Positions 33,665 through 42,032 are shown, counted from the first letter of the stretch. The stretch is 64,000 nt of DNA from Pimelobacter simplex (GCF_900114845.1 NZ_FOUK01000003.1:186001-250000), one strand, 5' to 3'. A program made the numbers and translations. Notes: generated by a model from the letters alone, not told the origin.

Positions 33665-34366
33665 TCAGTGCCCCTGGGCCCGGATCACCTGGGAGATCTC
33701 GGCGACGTGCGCCACCATCGCCAGCCGGGCGGCGGCAGTGTCGCCGGCGGCGATCGCGTCGAGGACGTCCCGGTGGCCGGCGATGGATGCGCGCCGGCCG
33801 GCCCGGGTGAGGTGCGAGCGCCGTCGTACGTCGACGAGCCACTCGGCGGTCGTCTCGACCAGGGTGACGAGCAGCGGGTTCTGGGTGGCCCGCGCGACCA
33901 GCAGGTGGAACTCCTCGTCGAGCCGGAGCGACTCGTCGGCCGGCAGCCGGTCGTGGGCCCGGTCGAGGCAGGCGGCGAGGCTCGCCAGGTCGGTCTTGGT
34001 GGCCCGCAGCGCGGCGCGCTCGGCGACGGCGGCCTCGATCGCCCGGCGCAGGTCGGTGACCTCGCGCAGGGAGCGCTCGGGTGCGCCCATCGTGCTGAGC
34101 AGCGACTCCTCCAGCGGCGACGCGTGCTCGACCACGACGGTGCCGCGTCCCGGGCGGCGGTCGATGAGCCCCTTGAGCGTGAGCTCCTGCATCGCGTCGC
34201 GCACGCTCGTGCGGGACACGCCGAGCCGGGTGGCGAGCTCGCGCTCGGACGGCAGCCGCTCCCCCGGCCCGAACCGGCCGCTGCGGATCTCGCGCTCGAG
34301 GAGGATCGCGACCTCCCCGGCCACCGACCGCGGTCGCAGGTCGCCCGGACCCCACTCGGCTTCCAT
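33665..34366 (-). CDS. GntR-family (FadR/FCD) regulator
   Basis: 233 aa. Winged helix at about 15-80 (EVAILLEREIRSGRFGPGERL, RELATRLGVSRTSVRDAMQEL). FCD domain at about 100-225 with LDEEFHLLVARATQNPLL and the two helix-borne His residues (GHRDVLDAI and VAHVAEIS) that bind the metal. Divergent from the arginase-fold/MHS transporter operon with dyads in between. Confidence 0.9.
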   Translation of the reverse strand: MEAEWGPGDLRPRSVAGEVAILLEREIRSGRFGPGERLPSERELATRLGVSRTSVRDAMQELTLKGLIDRRPGRGTVVVEHASPLEESLLSTMGAPERSLREVTDLRRAIEAAVAERAALRATKTDLASLAACLDRAHDRLPADESLRLDEEFHLLVARATQNPLLVTLVETTAEWLVDVRRRSHLTRAGRRASIAGHRDVLDAIAAGDTAAARLAMVAHVAEISQVIRAQGH

Positions 34367-34415
34367 CACCCCACCTCCTCCTCCGCGCCGCGTCCGCTCC
34401 GCAGCTTCGAGCACC

Positions 34416-34447
34416 ACCATACGCAAATGGTAATGTTGGTATGACCA
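34416..34447. promoter_or_regulatory. Two FadR-type operator candidates
   Basis: Site 1 (34416-34431): ACCAT-N6-ATGGT. Site 2 (34437-34447): TGGT-ATG-ACCA, a perfect match to the TGGTnnnACCA consensus of FadR-subfamily regulators, extended to GTTGGT/ACCAAC. Both lie between the gntR start (34366) and the arginase-fold GTG (34472). Confidence 0.75.
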
Positions 34448-34471
34448 ACGACCACGACGAAGTGAGCGAAC

Positions 34472-35422
34472 GTGTCCCGCACCTCTGCCTTCCTGGCACC
34501 CCATGGATCCTTCTTGTCCCTGCCCGCGCCGGACGACCCGCCGGACGGTCCGGAGATCGCTATCGTCGGCATCGGCTTCGACGTCGGCACCCATCCGTCC
34601 CGCATCGGCGCCCGCGGCGGACCCGGCCACATCCGCCAGCAGTCGCGCCTGTTGCGCCCCCACCTGGCCGACCGCGGCCCACTCGACCTCGGCGGGATCG
34701 TCGACTGGGGCGACGTCCGGCTGACGCCCGGCCGGCTCGACTCGCTGCTCGACGACGCCACGCCGGCACTGGCCGAGGTCGTGGCGAGCGGCGCGGTCCC
34801 CGTCGTCCTCGGCGGCGACGGCACCGCCACGTTCCCGGTGCTGCGGGCCCTGGCGGCGGCGCACGGACCGCTGGCCGTCGTGCACTTCGACGCCCACACC
34901 GACGCCTATCCCGACGCCCCTCCCGGTGCCGACGCCGGGGCGGAGCCGCTCACCACCGCGACCACGTTCACCCGCGCGGTCGACGAGGGTCTGGTCGATC
35001 CGGCCCGGTCGATCCACCTCGGCGTGCGGGGCACGACCTTCCAGACGGAGGTGTGCGCCCACGCCCGGCGCCTGGGGTACGCGGTGCGCACCACCGACGA
35101 GCTCGTCGCGCTCGCGCCGGCCGAGCTGACCGACCTGCTCGTGACGCACACCGCGGGCCGCCCGGTGCACCTGAGCTGGGACATGGACGTCTTCGACCCC
35201 GCGGCGGCACCCGGTGTGGCCACCCCCGAGTGGGGCGGCCTCAGCGCCCGCGAGGGCCTCGCCTTCCTGCGGGCGCTCGAGCCGCTCGACATCGTCGGCG
35301 CCGACGTGGCCACGGTCAGCCCACCCCACGACCTCGGCGGCACCACCGGCCTCCTGGCGGCCCGGGTGGTGCTCGAGATCGTGCACACGCTGCGCGCCGG
35401 ACGAGGGGCGAGGAGGGCCTGA
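34472..35422 (+). CDS. Arginase/agmatinase-fold ureohydrolase with one Mn ligand replaced
   Basis: 316 aa from GTG at 34472. Ureohydrolase motifs in order: GGDGTATFPVLRAL (about 113-126), HFDAHTDAYPDAP (about 138-150) and SWDMDVFDPAAAPG (about 234-247), then VSPPHDLGG near 287. In arginases and agmatinases the first motif is GGDH and its His binds Mn-A; here codon GGC gives Gly. The DAHTD and DMD ligands are intact. Activity may be altered, perhaps with a different metal or reaction. TGATG overlap couples it to an MHS transporter. Confidence 0.82.
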   Translation: MSRTSAFLAPHGSFLSLPAPDDPPDGPEIAIVGIGFDVGTHPSRIGARGGPGHIRQQSRLLRPHLADRGPLDLGGIVDWGDVRLTPGRLDSLLDDATPALAEVVASGAVPVVLGGDGTATFPVLRALAAAHGPLAVVHFDAHTDAYPDAPPGADAGAEPLTTATTFTRAVDEGLVDPARSIHLGVRGTTFQTEVCAHARRLGYAVRTTDELVALAPAELTDLLVTHTAGRPVHLSWDMDVFDPAAAPGVATPEWGGLSAREGLAFLRALEPLDIVGADVATVSPPHDLGGTTGLLAARVVLEIVHTLRAGRGARRA

Positions 35423-36732
35423 TGCGGACCGCGACTCGGGGCGCGCGCAAGGCATCGGCCGCCGCCTTCGTCGGCACCACCATCGAGTGGTACGACTTCT
35501 TCGCCTACAGCACGGCCGCGGGGCTCGTGTTCGGCCACGTGTTCTTCCCCGAGAGCGAGCACAGCTCGATGCTCGGGGTGCTCGCGGCGCTCTCGACCTA
35601 TGCGGTCGGCTTCCTGACCCGTCCGCTGGGCGGGCTCGTGCTCGGGCGCCTCGCCGACCGGGTCGGCCGGCGCCGCACGCTGGTGCTGACCCTGCTGCTC
35701 ATGGGCGTCGCGACCTTCCTCATCGGCTGCCTCCCCACGTACGACGACATCGGCTGGCTCGCCACCGGCCTGCTCGTCGCGCTCCGCCTGGTGCAGGGCT
35801 TCGCCGTCGGCGGCGAGTGGGGCGGGGCCGCCGTGCTCTCCGTCGAGCACGCGCCGCCGGAGCGCCGGAAGTTCTACGGCTCCTTCACCCAGCTCGGCTC
35901 GCCGGCGGGCGCCCTGCTGTCGTCCGGCATCTTCAGCCTCGTGGCGCTGGGCGGCGACGAGGCCCTGCGGGCGTGGACCTGGCGGATCCCGTTCTGGATC
36001 TCGCTCGTCCTGGTCGCGGTCGGTCTCGTGGTGCGGCTCCGGGTGGACGAGTCGCCGGCCTTCGAGGAGCACCGGGCCGCCACCGGCGCCGACGGCGGTA
36101 CGACGCCGCCGCTGCGCACGGTGCTCGTCGAGCACCGCGCGACGATCGGGATCGCCATCGGCTCCCTGGCGCTCGCCACCGGCGGCTACTACATCATCGT
36201 CACGCTGCTGCTGGGCTACGGCACCGACACCCTCGGCCTGAGCTCGTCGTTCCTGCTCACCGGCCTGACCCTCGCGGCAGCGGCCGAGGTGGTGACGCTG
36301 CCGCTCGCGGGCCTGGCAGCCGATCGGTGGGGCACGGCGCGCGTGGTGCACGTCGGGGTCGCGGTCAGCATCCTCACCGTCGGCCCCCTGTTCTCCCTGC
36401 TCGGGTCGGGCAACCTGCTGGTCGTCTACGGGCTGATGATCGTGATGCGCTGCGTCGGTCAGTCGTGCGCCTACGGACCGATGGCCGGCTTCCTCAGCGA
36501 GCTGTTCCCGGTGGCGTGCCGGGCGACGGGGGCGTCGTTCTCGTACCAGGTCGCCGGCATGGTCTTCGGAGGCTTCGCGCCGATGATCGGAGCCCTGCTG
36601 CTGGCCCTGGACGACGGCGAGCCCCGCGGCCTCATCGCCTTCTTCGTCGCACTGAGCCTGCTGTCGTCCGCGGCGATGGTGGTCCACGGCCGCCGGCAGC
36701 GGACCCCGGTCAGGCAGGCACCGCTGCCCTAG
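35422..36732 (+). CDS. MFS transporter, metabolite:H+ symporter (MHS) family
   Basis: 436 aa, about twelve transmembrane helices. MHS signatures: TIEWYDFFAYSTAAGLVF in helix 1, RPLGGLVLGRLADRVGRRR in loop 2-3, and LVQGFAVGGEWGGAAVL in helix 5. Family members import organic acids, betaines or shikimate-like compounds with protons. Cotranscribed with the arginase-fold protein, so the cargo may be a guanidino or amide compound (inference). Overlaps the convergent carboxyltransferase by 23 bp. Confidence 0.9.
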   Translation: MRTATRGARKASAAAFVGTTIEWYDFFAYSTAAGLVFGHVFFPESEHSSMLGVLAALSTYAVGFLTRPLGGLVLGRLADRVGRRRTLVLTLLLMGVATFLIGCLPTYDDIGWLATGLLVALRLVQGFAVGGEWGGAAVLSVEHAPPERRKFYGSFTQLGSPAGALLSSGIFSLVALGGDEALRAWTWRIPFWISLVLVAVGLVVRLRVDESPAFEEHRAATGADGGTTPPLRTVLVEHRATIGIAIGSLALATGGYYIIVTLLLGYGTDTLGLSSSFLLTGLTLAAAAEVVTLPLAGLAADRWGTARVVHVGVAVSILTVGPLFSLLGSGNLLVVYGLMIVMRCVGQSCAYGPMAGFLSELFPVACRATGASFSYQVAGMVFGGFAPMIGALLLALDDGEPRGLIAFFVALSLLSSAAMVVHGRRQRTPVRQAPLP

Positions 36733-38143
36733 CCGCCGACAAGGCCTGCCCGATCTCCGCTGCGACCGCCACCGCGAGGTCGGCGGCACTGTCCTCGTCG
36801 CGTTCCGGGACGACGACCTGGATGCTCCCCGCCGCCAGCAGGTCCCCGGCCCGGACGTGCTGGGCGCGGGCCATGTCGGGAGCGTGCTCGACGTCGCCGT
36901 GCCGGATGACGGAGGCGCCCTCCGGCGGGAGCGGCGTGAGCCAGGCCCGCTCGGCGGCGACGATCGTGCGGGCGGGCAGGAGGGCGAGCGCACCGCCGCC
37001 GCAGCCCTGGCCGAGCAGCACCGACACGGTGGGCACGCTCAGCGTGGTCAGGGTGGCGATGCAGCGGGCGATCTCGCCGGCCATCGCGCCCTCCTCGGCG
37101 CGCTGCGACAGCTCGGCACCGGGGGTGTCGATGACGGTGACGAGCGGGAGCCGGAGCTCGTCGGCCAGCCGCATCGCGCGCCGGGCCGACCGGAGCGCGG
37201 CCGGCCCGAGCGGGTGGGTCTCGCTCTGGCGGGCGCGGTCCTGGCCGACGACGACGCAGGGCTGGCCGTCGATCCGGGCGAGCGCGACGAGGACAGCGGA
37301 GTCCCGCTCCCCCTCGTCGGTGCCGTAGAGGCGCACCATCGCGGAGGCGCCGTGGCGCAGCAGGTCGCGGACGCCGGCCCGGCCCGGGGCGCGGGTGGCG
37401 ACGATGCTCTCCCACGCGTCGCGCTCGACGAGCGCGCCGGTGCGGCGGGGCAGGGCCGGTGCCGCGGGCGGGTCGACGAGGACGCCGAGCGCGCGGTCCA
37501 CCAGCTGCGGGAGGTGCTCGGTGGCGACGACCGCGTCGATGACCCCCTTGGCGACGAGGTTCTCGGCGACCTGGACGCCGTCCGGGAAGGCCTTGCCGTT
37601 GAGCGCCTCGTAGACCTTCGGGCCGAGGAAGCCGACCAGGGCGCCGGGCTCGGCGACGGTGACGTGGGCCAGCGAGCCCCACGACGCGAACACGCCACCC
37701 GTCGTCGGGTGCCGCAGGTAGGCGAGGTAGGGCAGACCTGCGGCGCGGTGGTCCATGAGGGCGCGCGAGATCTCGACCATCTGCAGGAAGGCGGGCGTGC
37801 CCTCCTGCATCCGGGTGCCGCCGGAGGCGGTCGCGGCCAGCAGCGGCACGCCCTCGGCGGTCGCGCGCCGGACGGCGGCGACGATGCGCTCGGCGGCGGC
37901 CCGGCCGATCGAGCCGGCCAGGAACCGGAACTCGTTGACGACGACCGCCACCGGCCGACCGTGGACGAGCCCGCGACCGGTGAGCACCGACTCGTCGGTG
38001 CCGGCCTTCTCGGCCGCCGCCCGAAGCTCGGCCTGGTAGGACTCGGGGTGGCCGCTGATGTCGACCGGCTCGTCCCAGGACGTGAAGGTGCCCGGGTCGA
38101 GGACGAGGTCGAGCAGGTCGCGGGCGCCGAGCCGGGCGCTCAC
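36710..38143 (-). CDS. Fused acyl-CoA carboxyltransferase (AccD-AccA type)
   Basis: 477 aa from GTG at 38143. N-terminal beta-like half (about 25-245) has the oxyanion motif ASGGTRMQEG and RHPTTGGVFASWGSLAHVTVAEPGALVGFLGP; it lacks the four-Cys zinc finger of bacterial AccD. The C-terminal alpha-like half (about 265-470) has IDTPGAELSQRAEEG and GQGCGGGALALLPA, ending in PPEGASVI. Together they form a complete transferase of the ACC family. No biotin carboxylase or carrier gene is present, so it either borrows them or decarboxylates. GTGA overlap with the CoA-transferase. Confidence 0.85.
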   Translation of the reverse strand: MSARLGARDLLDLVLDPGTFTSWDEPVDISGHPESYQAELRAAAEKAGTDESVLTGRGLVHGRPVAVVVNEFRFLAGSIGRAAAERIVAAVRRATAEGVPLLAATASGGTRMQEGTPAFLQMVEISRALMDHRAAGLPYLAYLRHPTTGGVFASWGSLAHVTVAEPGALVGFLGPKVYEALNGKAFPDGVQVAENLVAKGVIDAVVATEHLPQLVDRALGVLVDPPAAPALPRRTGALVERDAWESIVATRAPGRAGVRDLLRHGASAMVRLYGTDEGERDSAVLVALARIDGQPCVVVGQDRARQSETHPLGPAALRSARRAMRLADELRLPLVTVIDTPGAELSQRAEEGAMAGEIARCIATLTTLSVPTVSVLLGQGCGGGALALLPARTIVAAERAWLTPLPPEGASVIRHGDVEHAPDMARAQHVRAGDLLAAGSIQVVVPERDEDSAADLAVAVAAEIGQALSAARAAVPA

Positions 38144-39369
38144 GCCTCGCCCCGCACCCAGGAGCGGACCGCGGCACCGTGCTGGTCGAGGGTCGGCGGC
38201 GGGCGGTGGTCGGTCGCCGTCTGCTCGGCGCCGTCGGCGCCGAAGAAGCGCAGCGGCGGGCCGGGCAGCGTGACCCTGCCGAGCGTGGCGTGCTCGACGT
38301 CGAGCAGCAGGCCCTGGCTGGCGGTCTGGTCCCAGGCGTAGACCTCGTCGAGGGTGCGCACCTTGCCGGCGGGGATGCCCGCGTCGGCGAGCTTGGCGAG
38401 CAGGGGCTCGGCCTCCCAGCTCGCGAAGGCGGACTCGACGAGCGCGATCGTCTCGTCGCGCCGGCCGACCCGCTCCGGGTTGGTCGCGAAGCCCTCGCGG
38501 GCGGGGTCGAGGTCGAACGCCGCGCAGAACCGGGCCCACAGGGCCTCGGAGCCGACCGCGATCTGCACCGCGCCGCCGGCGCAGCGGAACAGGCCGTAGG
38601 GGGCGATCGACGGGTGGTGGTTGCCCTGCGCCTGGCCGAGCTCGCCGCCGACGGTCCAGCGGGTGCCCTGGAAGGCGTGCACGCCGACGACCGCGGCCAG
38701 CAGCGACGTCCGGACGACGGTGCCCCGGCCGGTCCGCTCGCGCTCGTGCAGCGCGGCGAGGACGCCGTAGGCGCCGTACATGCCGGCGAGGACGTCGGCG
38801 ATCGGCGTCCCGACCCGCTGCGGGTCGTCGGGCCCGGAGCCGGTCAGGGACATCAGGCCGGCCTCCCCCTGCGCGATCTGGTCGTAGCCCGCCCGGCCGC
38901 CCTCGGGCCCGTCGTGGCCGAAGCCGGTGATCGACAGCGCGACCAGGCGCGGGTTGCGCTCGAGGAGCCGGTCCAGGCCGAGCCCGAGCCGCTCCAGGAC
39001 GCCGGTGCGGAAGTTCTCGACGATCACGTCGGCCCGGTCGACCAGGTCGAGGAGGACGGCGCGGTCCTCGGCGTCCTTGAGGTCGAGCGCGATCGACTCC
39101 TTGTTGCGGTTGGCGGAGAGGAAGTACGTCGACTCCCGCTCCCCCTCGCCGGCGGGCGTGACGAACGGTGGACCCCAGCCGCGGGTGTCGTCGCCGTGCC
39201 CGGGCGCCTCCACCTTGACCACGCGGGCACCGAGGTCGCCCAGCATCATCGTGGCGTGCGGGCCCGCCAGCGCGCGGGAGAGGTCGACCACCAGGACGTC
39301 GGACAGCGGTCCTGACAGCGACGACGGAAAGCCCTCGACGTCCGGCCGTGCGGCCTGGTCAGCTCCCAT
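38140..39369 (-). CDS. CaiB/BaiF (family III) CoA-transferase
   Basis: 409 aa. VVDLSRALAGPHATMMLGDLGARVVKVE near the N-terminus, ANRNKESIALDLK, and AGYDQIAQGEAGLMSLTG with the catalytic Asp near residue 178. C-terminal GIPAGKVRTLDE is typical. Transfers CoA between carboxylic acids; with the coupled carboxyltransferase it would activate an acid and then move a carboxyl group (inference). Divergent from the GntR gene at 39487. Confidence 0.92.
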   Translation of the reverse strand: MGADQAARPDVEGFPSSLSGPLSDVLVVDLSRALAGPHATMMLGDLGARVVKVEAPGHGDDTRGWGPPFVTPAGEGERESTYFLSANRNKESIALDLKDAEDRAVLLDLVDRADVIVENFRTGVLERLGLGLDRLLERNPRLVALSITGFGHDGPEGGRAGYDQIAQGEAGLMSLTGSGPDDPQRVGTPIADVLAGMYGAYGVLAALHERERTGRGTVVRTSLLAAVVGVHAFQGTRWTVGGELGQAQGNHHPSIAPYGLFRCAGGAVQIAVGSEALWARFCAAFDLDPAREGFATNPERVGRRDETIALVESAFASWEAEPLLAKLADAGIPAGKVRTLDEVYAWDQTASQGLLLDVEHATLGRVTLPGPPLRFFGADGAEQTATDHRPPPTLDQHGAAVRSWVRGEA

Positions 39370-39447
39370 GAGTGGTCCACCTCTCCCGTTCACGCCGGCG
39401 AGCCCGGCACCGACCCACCGGCTGGACGGTTGGATCAGTGGCCTAGC

Positions 39448-39486
39448 CAATAGGACAGTGCCGCCGAATGTCAATAGGATGCCGCC
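39448..39486 (+). repeat. Direct repeat in the CoA-transferase/GntR intergenic region
   Basis: CAATAGGACAGTGCCGCC (39448-39465) recurs as CAATAGGATGCCGCC (39472-39486), the copies differing by a 3-base gap, 24 bp apart, with the second ending at the ATG of the GntR gene. Phasing near two helical turns suggests a regulator binding site. A weak dyad (GGACA...TGTC) connects the two. Confidence 0.55.
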
Positions 39487-40188
39487 ATGGCTGACGGACG
39501 CCCCCTCCCCCCGAAGGTCACCCGGACCCGCCTGTACGAGCAGGTCGCCGAGCAGATCACCGCCTGGATCACCGCCACCGGGCTCGCGGTCGGCGACCGG
39601 CTGCCGCCCGAGCGCGAGCTCGCCCAGCAGCTCGGCGTGAGCCGGGCGACGCTGAGCCAGGCGCTCGTCGCGCTCGAGGTCGTCGGCGTCGTCACCGTGC
39701 GCCACGGCGACGGCACGGTGCTCACCCGGCCGACCGAGGGCACCATCGCCCAGGCGATCCGGGCCCACGCCGACCGGCTCCCCGAGATCATCGAGACCCG
39801 CGACGCGCTCGAGACCAAGCTCGCGGCGCTCGCCGCCGAGCGCCGTACCCACGACGACCTGGCCGAGATCGAGGCCGCCATCACCGCCATGGAGGCCGAC
39901 ATCGCCGCCGGTGGCCGCGGCGTCGAGGGAGACGAGCGCTTCCACGCGGCGGTCACCGCCGCCAGCCACTCGGCGCTCCTGGCCCGGCTGATGCTCGAGA
40001 TCGGGCCGCTGGTGCGCGAGACCCGGCTCGAGTCGCTCTCGCAGCCCGAGCGCCCCCACGCCTCGCTCGCCGGCCACCGCCGGATCGCCGATGCCATCGC
40101 CGCCGGCGATCCCGCCGCGGCCGCCGCCGCGATGCACGACCACATCGGCCTGGTCAGCGACGTCGCGCTGATCCGCACCGACGGGTGA
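39487..40188 (+). CDS. GntR-family (FadR/FCD) regulator
   Basis: 233 aa. Winged helix at about 15-78 (LYEQVAEQITAWITATGLAVGDRL, ELAQQLGVSRATLSQALVAL). FCD domain with GDERFHAAVTAASHSALLARL and metal-site His residues in AGHRRIADAI and MHDHIGLV. Divergent from the CoA-transferase operon and coupled (GTGA) to a TauE/SafE permease. Confidence 0.9.
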   Translation: MADGRPLPPKVTRTRLYEQVAEQITAWITATGLAVGDRLPPERELAQQLGVSRATLSQALVALEVVGVVTVRHGDGTVLTRPTEGTIAQAIRAHADRLPEIIETRDALETKLAALAAERRTHDDLAEIEAAITAMEADIAAGGRGVEGDERFHAAVTAASHSALLARLMLEIGPLVRETRLESLSQPERPHASLAGHRRIADAIAAGDPAAAAAAMHDHIGLVSDVALIRTDG

Positions 40189-40943
40189 CGGGCCTCGAGC
40201 AGCTCGCCGTCCTCGGCGCCGGGTTCGGCGCGGGCGTGCTGAGCTCGACCGTCGGCGTCGCCTCGCTGCTGAGCTTCCCGGTCCTGGTCGCGCTCGGTCT
40301 GCCGCCGGTCGTCGCGAACGCCTCGAACACCGTCGGCCTGATCCCGGCCGGGCTGAGCGGGTCGTTCGGCTACCGGGCCGAGCTGCGCGAGCACCCGCGG
40401 GTGACCAGGGTCGTGCTCACCTGCTGCGCGCTCGGCGCGGTGGTCGGCGCCGTGCTGCTGCTCGCGCTGCCGGCGGCGGCCTTCGAGGCGGCCGTGCCCT
40501 GGCTGATCCTGCTCGCGTGCGCGCTGGTCGGTGCCCAGCCGTGGCTCGCCCGCCGGCTCGCGCGCTACCGCGACGCCGAGGCCGGGCCGCGCCACCACCT
40601 CTCCCCGCTCACCACCTTCTTCGCCGGCCTGACCGGCATCTACGGCGGCTACTTCGGTGTCGGTGCGGGCGTGATGATGGTGGCGGTGCTGGGCCTCGGG
40701 ACGGACGTCGAGCTGCGCGTCGTCAACGCGCTCAAGACGCTCTCGCTGCTGGCCGGCAACGTCGTGGCCGGGCTGATCTTCGTCGTCGTCGCCGACCTCG
40801 ACTGGGCGGTCGTCGGGCTGCTCGCCGCGGGCTCGGTCGGCGGCGGCTACCTCGGCGCGCGGATCGGCCGGCGGCTGCCGGCGGGCGTCTTCCGGGGTGC
40901 GGTGGTGCTGGCGGGCGTGGTCGTCGCGTTCGTGATGCTCTGA
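40185..40943 (+). CDS. Sulfite exporter TauE/SafE-family (TSUP) permease
   Basis: 252 aa from GTG at 40185. About eight transmembrane segments in two repeats; the repeat signature GAGFGAGVLSSTVGVASLLSFP opens the first and FFAGLTGIYGGYFGVGAGVMM the second. Family members carry sulfite, sulfoacetate or other organic anions. Directly coupled to a GntR of carboxylate-sensing type, so the cargo may be a substrate or product of the CoA-transferase pathway (inference). Confidence 0.88.
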   Translation: MTGLEQLAVLGAGFGAGVLSSTVGVASLLSFPVLVALGLPPVVANASNTVGLIPAGLSGSFGYRAELREHPRVTRVVLTCCALGAVVGAVLLLALPAAAFEAAVPWLILLACALVGAQPWLARRLARYRDAEAGPRHHLSPLTTFFAGLTGIYGGYFGVGAGVMMVAVLGLGTDVELRVVNALKTLSLLAGNVVAGLIFVVVADLDWAVVGLLAAGSVGGGYLGARIGRRLPAGVFRGAVVLAGVVVAFVML

Positions 40944-40960
40944 CCGGCCCGAGCGGTCAG
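40940..40960. terminator. Hairpin spanning both stop codons of convergent genes
   Basis: CTGACCG (40940-40946) and CGGTCAG (40954-40960), perfect 7-bp stem with 7-nt loop. It contains the TGA of the TSUP gene and the TGA of the minus-strand MDMPI-type gene, so one symmetrical element ends both frames. Confidence 0.6.
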
Positions 40961-41526
40961 CGGCGTCCGGCGATCCGGAGCAGCCGCTCCTGCAGCGAGT
41001 CGCCGGGGCCGGCCAGCGCCGTCGTCGGCGCGTAGTAGCCGTGCCCGCGCAGCCGCTCGATCGTCGCCGCCGAGCCGAGCAGCCGCTCGCACAGCGCGTC
41101 GTCGATGGTGGCATCGGTGCCGGAGCCGGTGGCGATGTCCCAGGCGTGGAGCGTCTGCTCCAGCAGGCGCAGCTCGAGCAGCTCGCGGCCGGTGATCTCG
41201 CCGGCCGAGTGGCGCGCGATCCGGTCCAGCGCCCCGGGCTCGGCGAACGCGGCGCGCAGCGCGCCCTGGATCTCGTCGAACGACGAGACGGCGTCGTCTC
41301 CCAGGAAGGTCAGTGCCCGCGAGGCCGTCACCTGCTCGGCCGGAGCTCCGATCAGCCACAGCCGGTAGCGCACCGCGTCGCCGACGACGTGCTCGGCGAC
41401 GTCGTGCACCGTCCAGCCCGCGCAGGGCGACGGGGCGTCCCACCGGTCCGGGCCGACCGCGACCAGCCGGGCCCGGAGCAGCGCGGTGGCGGCGTCGAGG
41501 TGGGCGAGCTCGTCGAGGTCAGTCAC
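40957..41526 (-). CDS. Maleylpyruvate isomerase-family (MDMPI/DinB) protein
   Basis: 189 aa from GTG at 41526. SPCAGWTVHDVAEHVVGDAVRYR (about 32-54) is the N-terminal MDMPI metal helix; LLEQTLHAWDIATGSG (about 125-140) carries the second. It is the short TIGR03086-like form without the C-terminal domain. Start overlaps the preceding stop by 8 bp, so it is coupled to the cap-domain protein. Confidence 0.83.
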   Translation of the reverse strand: MTDLDELAHLDAATALLRARLVAVGPDRWDAPSPCAGWTVHDVAEHVVGDAVRYRLWLIGAPAEQVTASRALTFLGDDAVSSFDEIQGALRAAFAEPGALDRIARHSAGEITGRELLELRLLEQTLHAWDIATGSGTDATIDDALCERLLGSAATIERLRGHGYYAPTTALAGPGDSLQERLLRIAGRR

Positions 41527-41986
41527 CGGCCACCACCAGCGTCCCGCTGTCCCAGGTCGCGACCAGCCGGGCGGCATCGCCCTCGCCCTCTCGCCGGACG
41601 ACGACCGAGCCGGGCACCACGCCGACCATCTCGCCGGCGTCCCAGAGCTCCATGACCGCCTGCTCCTGCTCGCCGGCCAGCGCCCGCGCGTAGCAGCCCT
41701 GCACGACCGGGTCGGCGGTGCCGTCGTAGACCCAGCGGGCGCCGAGCACGGAGTGCTCCATCGTGCCGACCGGTACCGCGCCGTCGTAGGTCGCGGGGGC
41801 GCCGCGGTAGGCCAGGGGGACGTGGCGCACCTCGCCGCCCACGCGGACGACGAACGCCTCGACGCCCACCTCGCCCGCCGGGTCGTCGTACCGGAAGCTG
41901 CCGAGGACCTCGACCTCGCCGCCCAGCCAGGCGGCCAGCAGCTCGGGCTTGGAGGGGCTCAGCGTCGCGCGGTGGATGATGGCCAT
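41519..41986 (-). CDS. Maltokinase N-terminal cap-like (CG0192-type) protein
   Basis: 155 aa. MAIIHRATLSPSKPELLAAW at the start and GTMEHSVLGARWVYDGTADPV later match the free-standing relatives of the maltokinase N-terminal cap domain (CG0192-type proteins in Corynebacterium and relatives; name from memory). No kinase domain follows. Possible scaffolding or sugar-related role; unknown. First gene of a pair with the MDMPI-type protein. Confidence 0.7.
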   Translation of the reverse strand: MAIIHRATLSPSKPELLAAWLGGEVEVLGSFRYDDPAGEVGVEAFVVRVGGEVRHVPLAYRGAPATYDGAVPVGTMEHSVLGARWVYDGTADPVVQGCYARALAGEQEQAVMELWDAGEMVGVVPGSVVVRREGEGDAARLVATWDSGTLVVAGD

Positions 41987-42032
41987 GGCCCGACCCTAGG
42001 ACGCGCAGCCGACAGCCGACAGCCGGCAGGGG

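Noticed and set aside
34441..35421. ATG at 34441 in frame with the MHS transporter, giving a 763-codon frame
   Set aside because: The added N-terminus is Arg/Pro-rich noise overlapping the arginase-fold gene; the transporter's true N-terminus (EWYDFF region) is near 35422.
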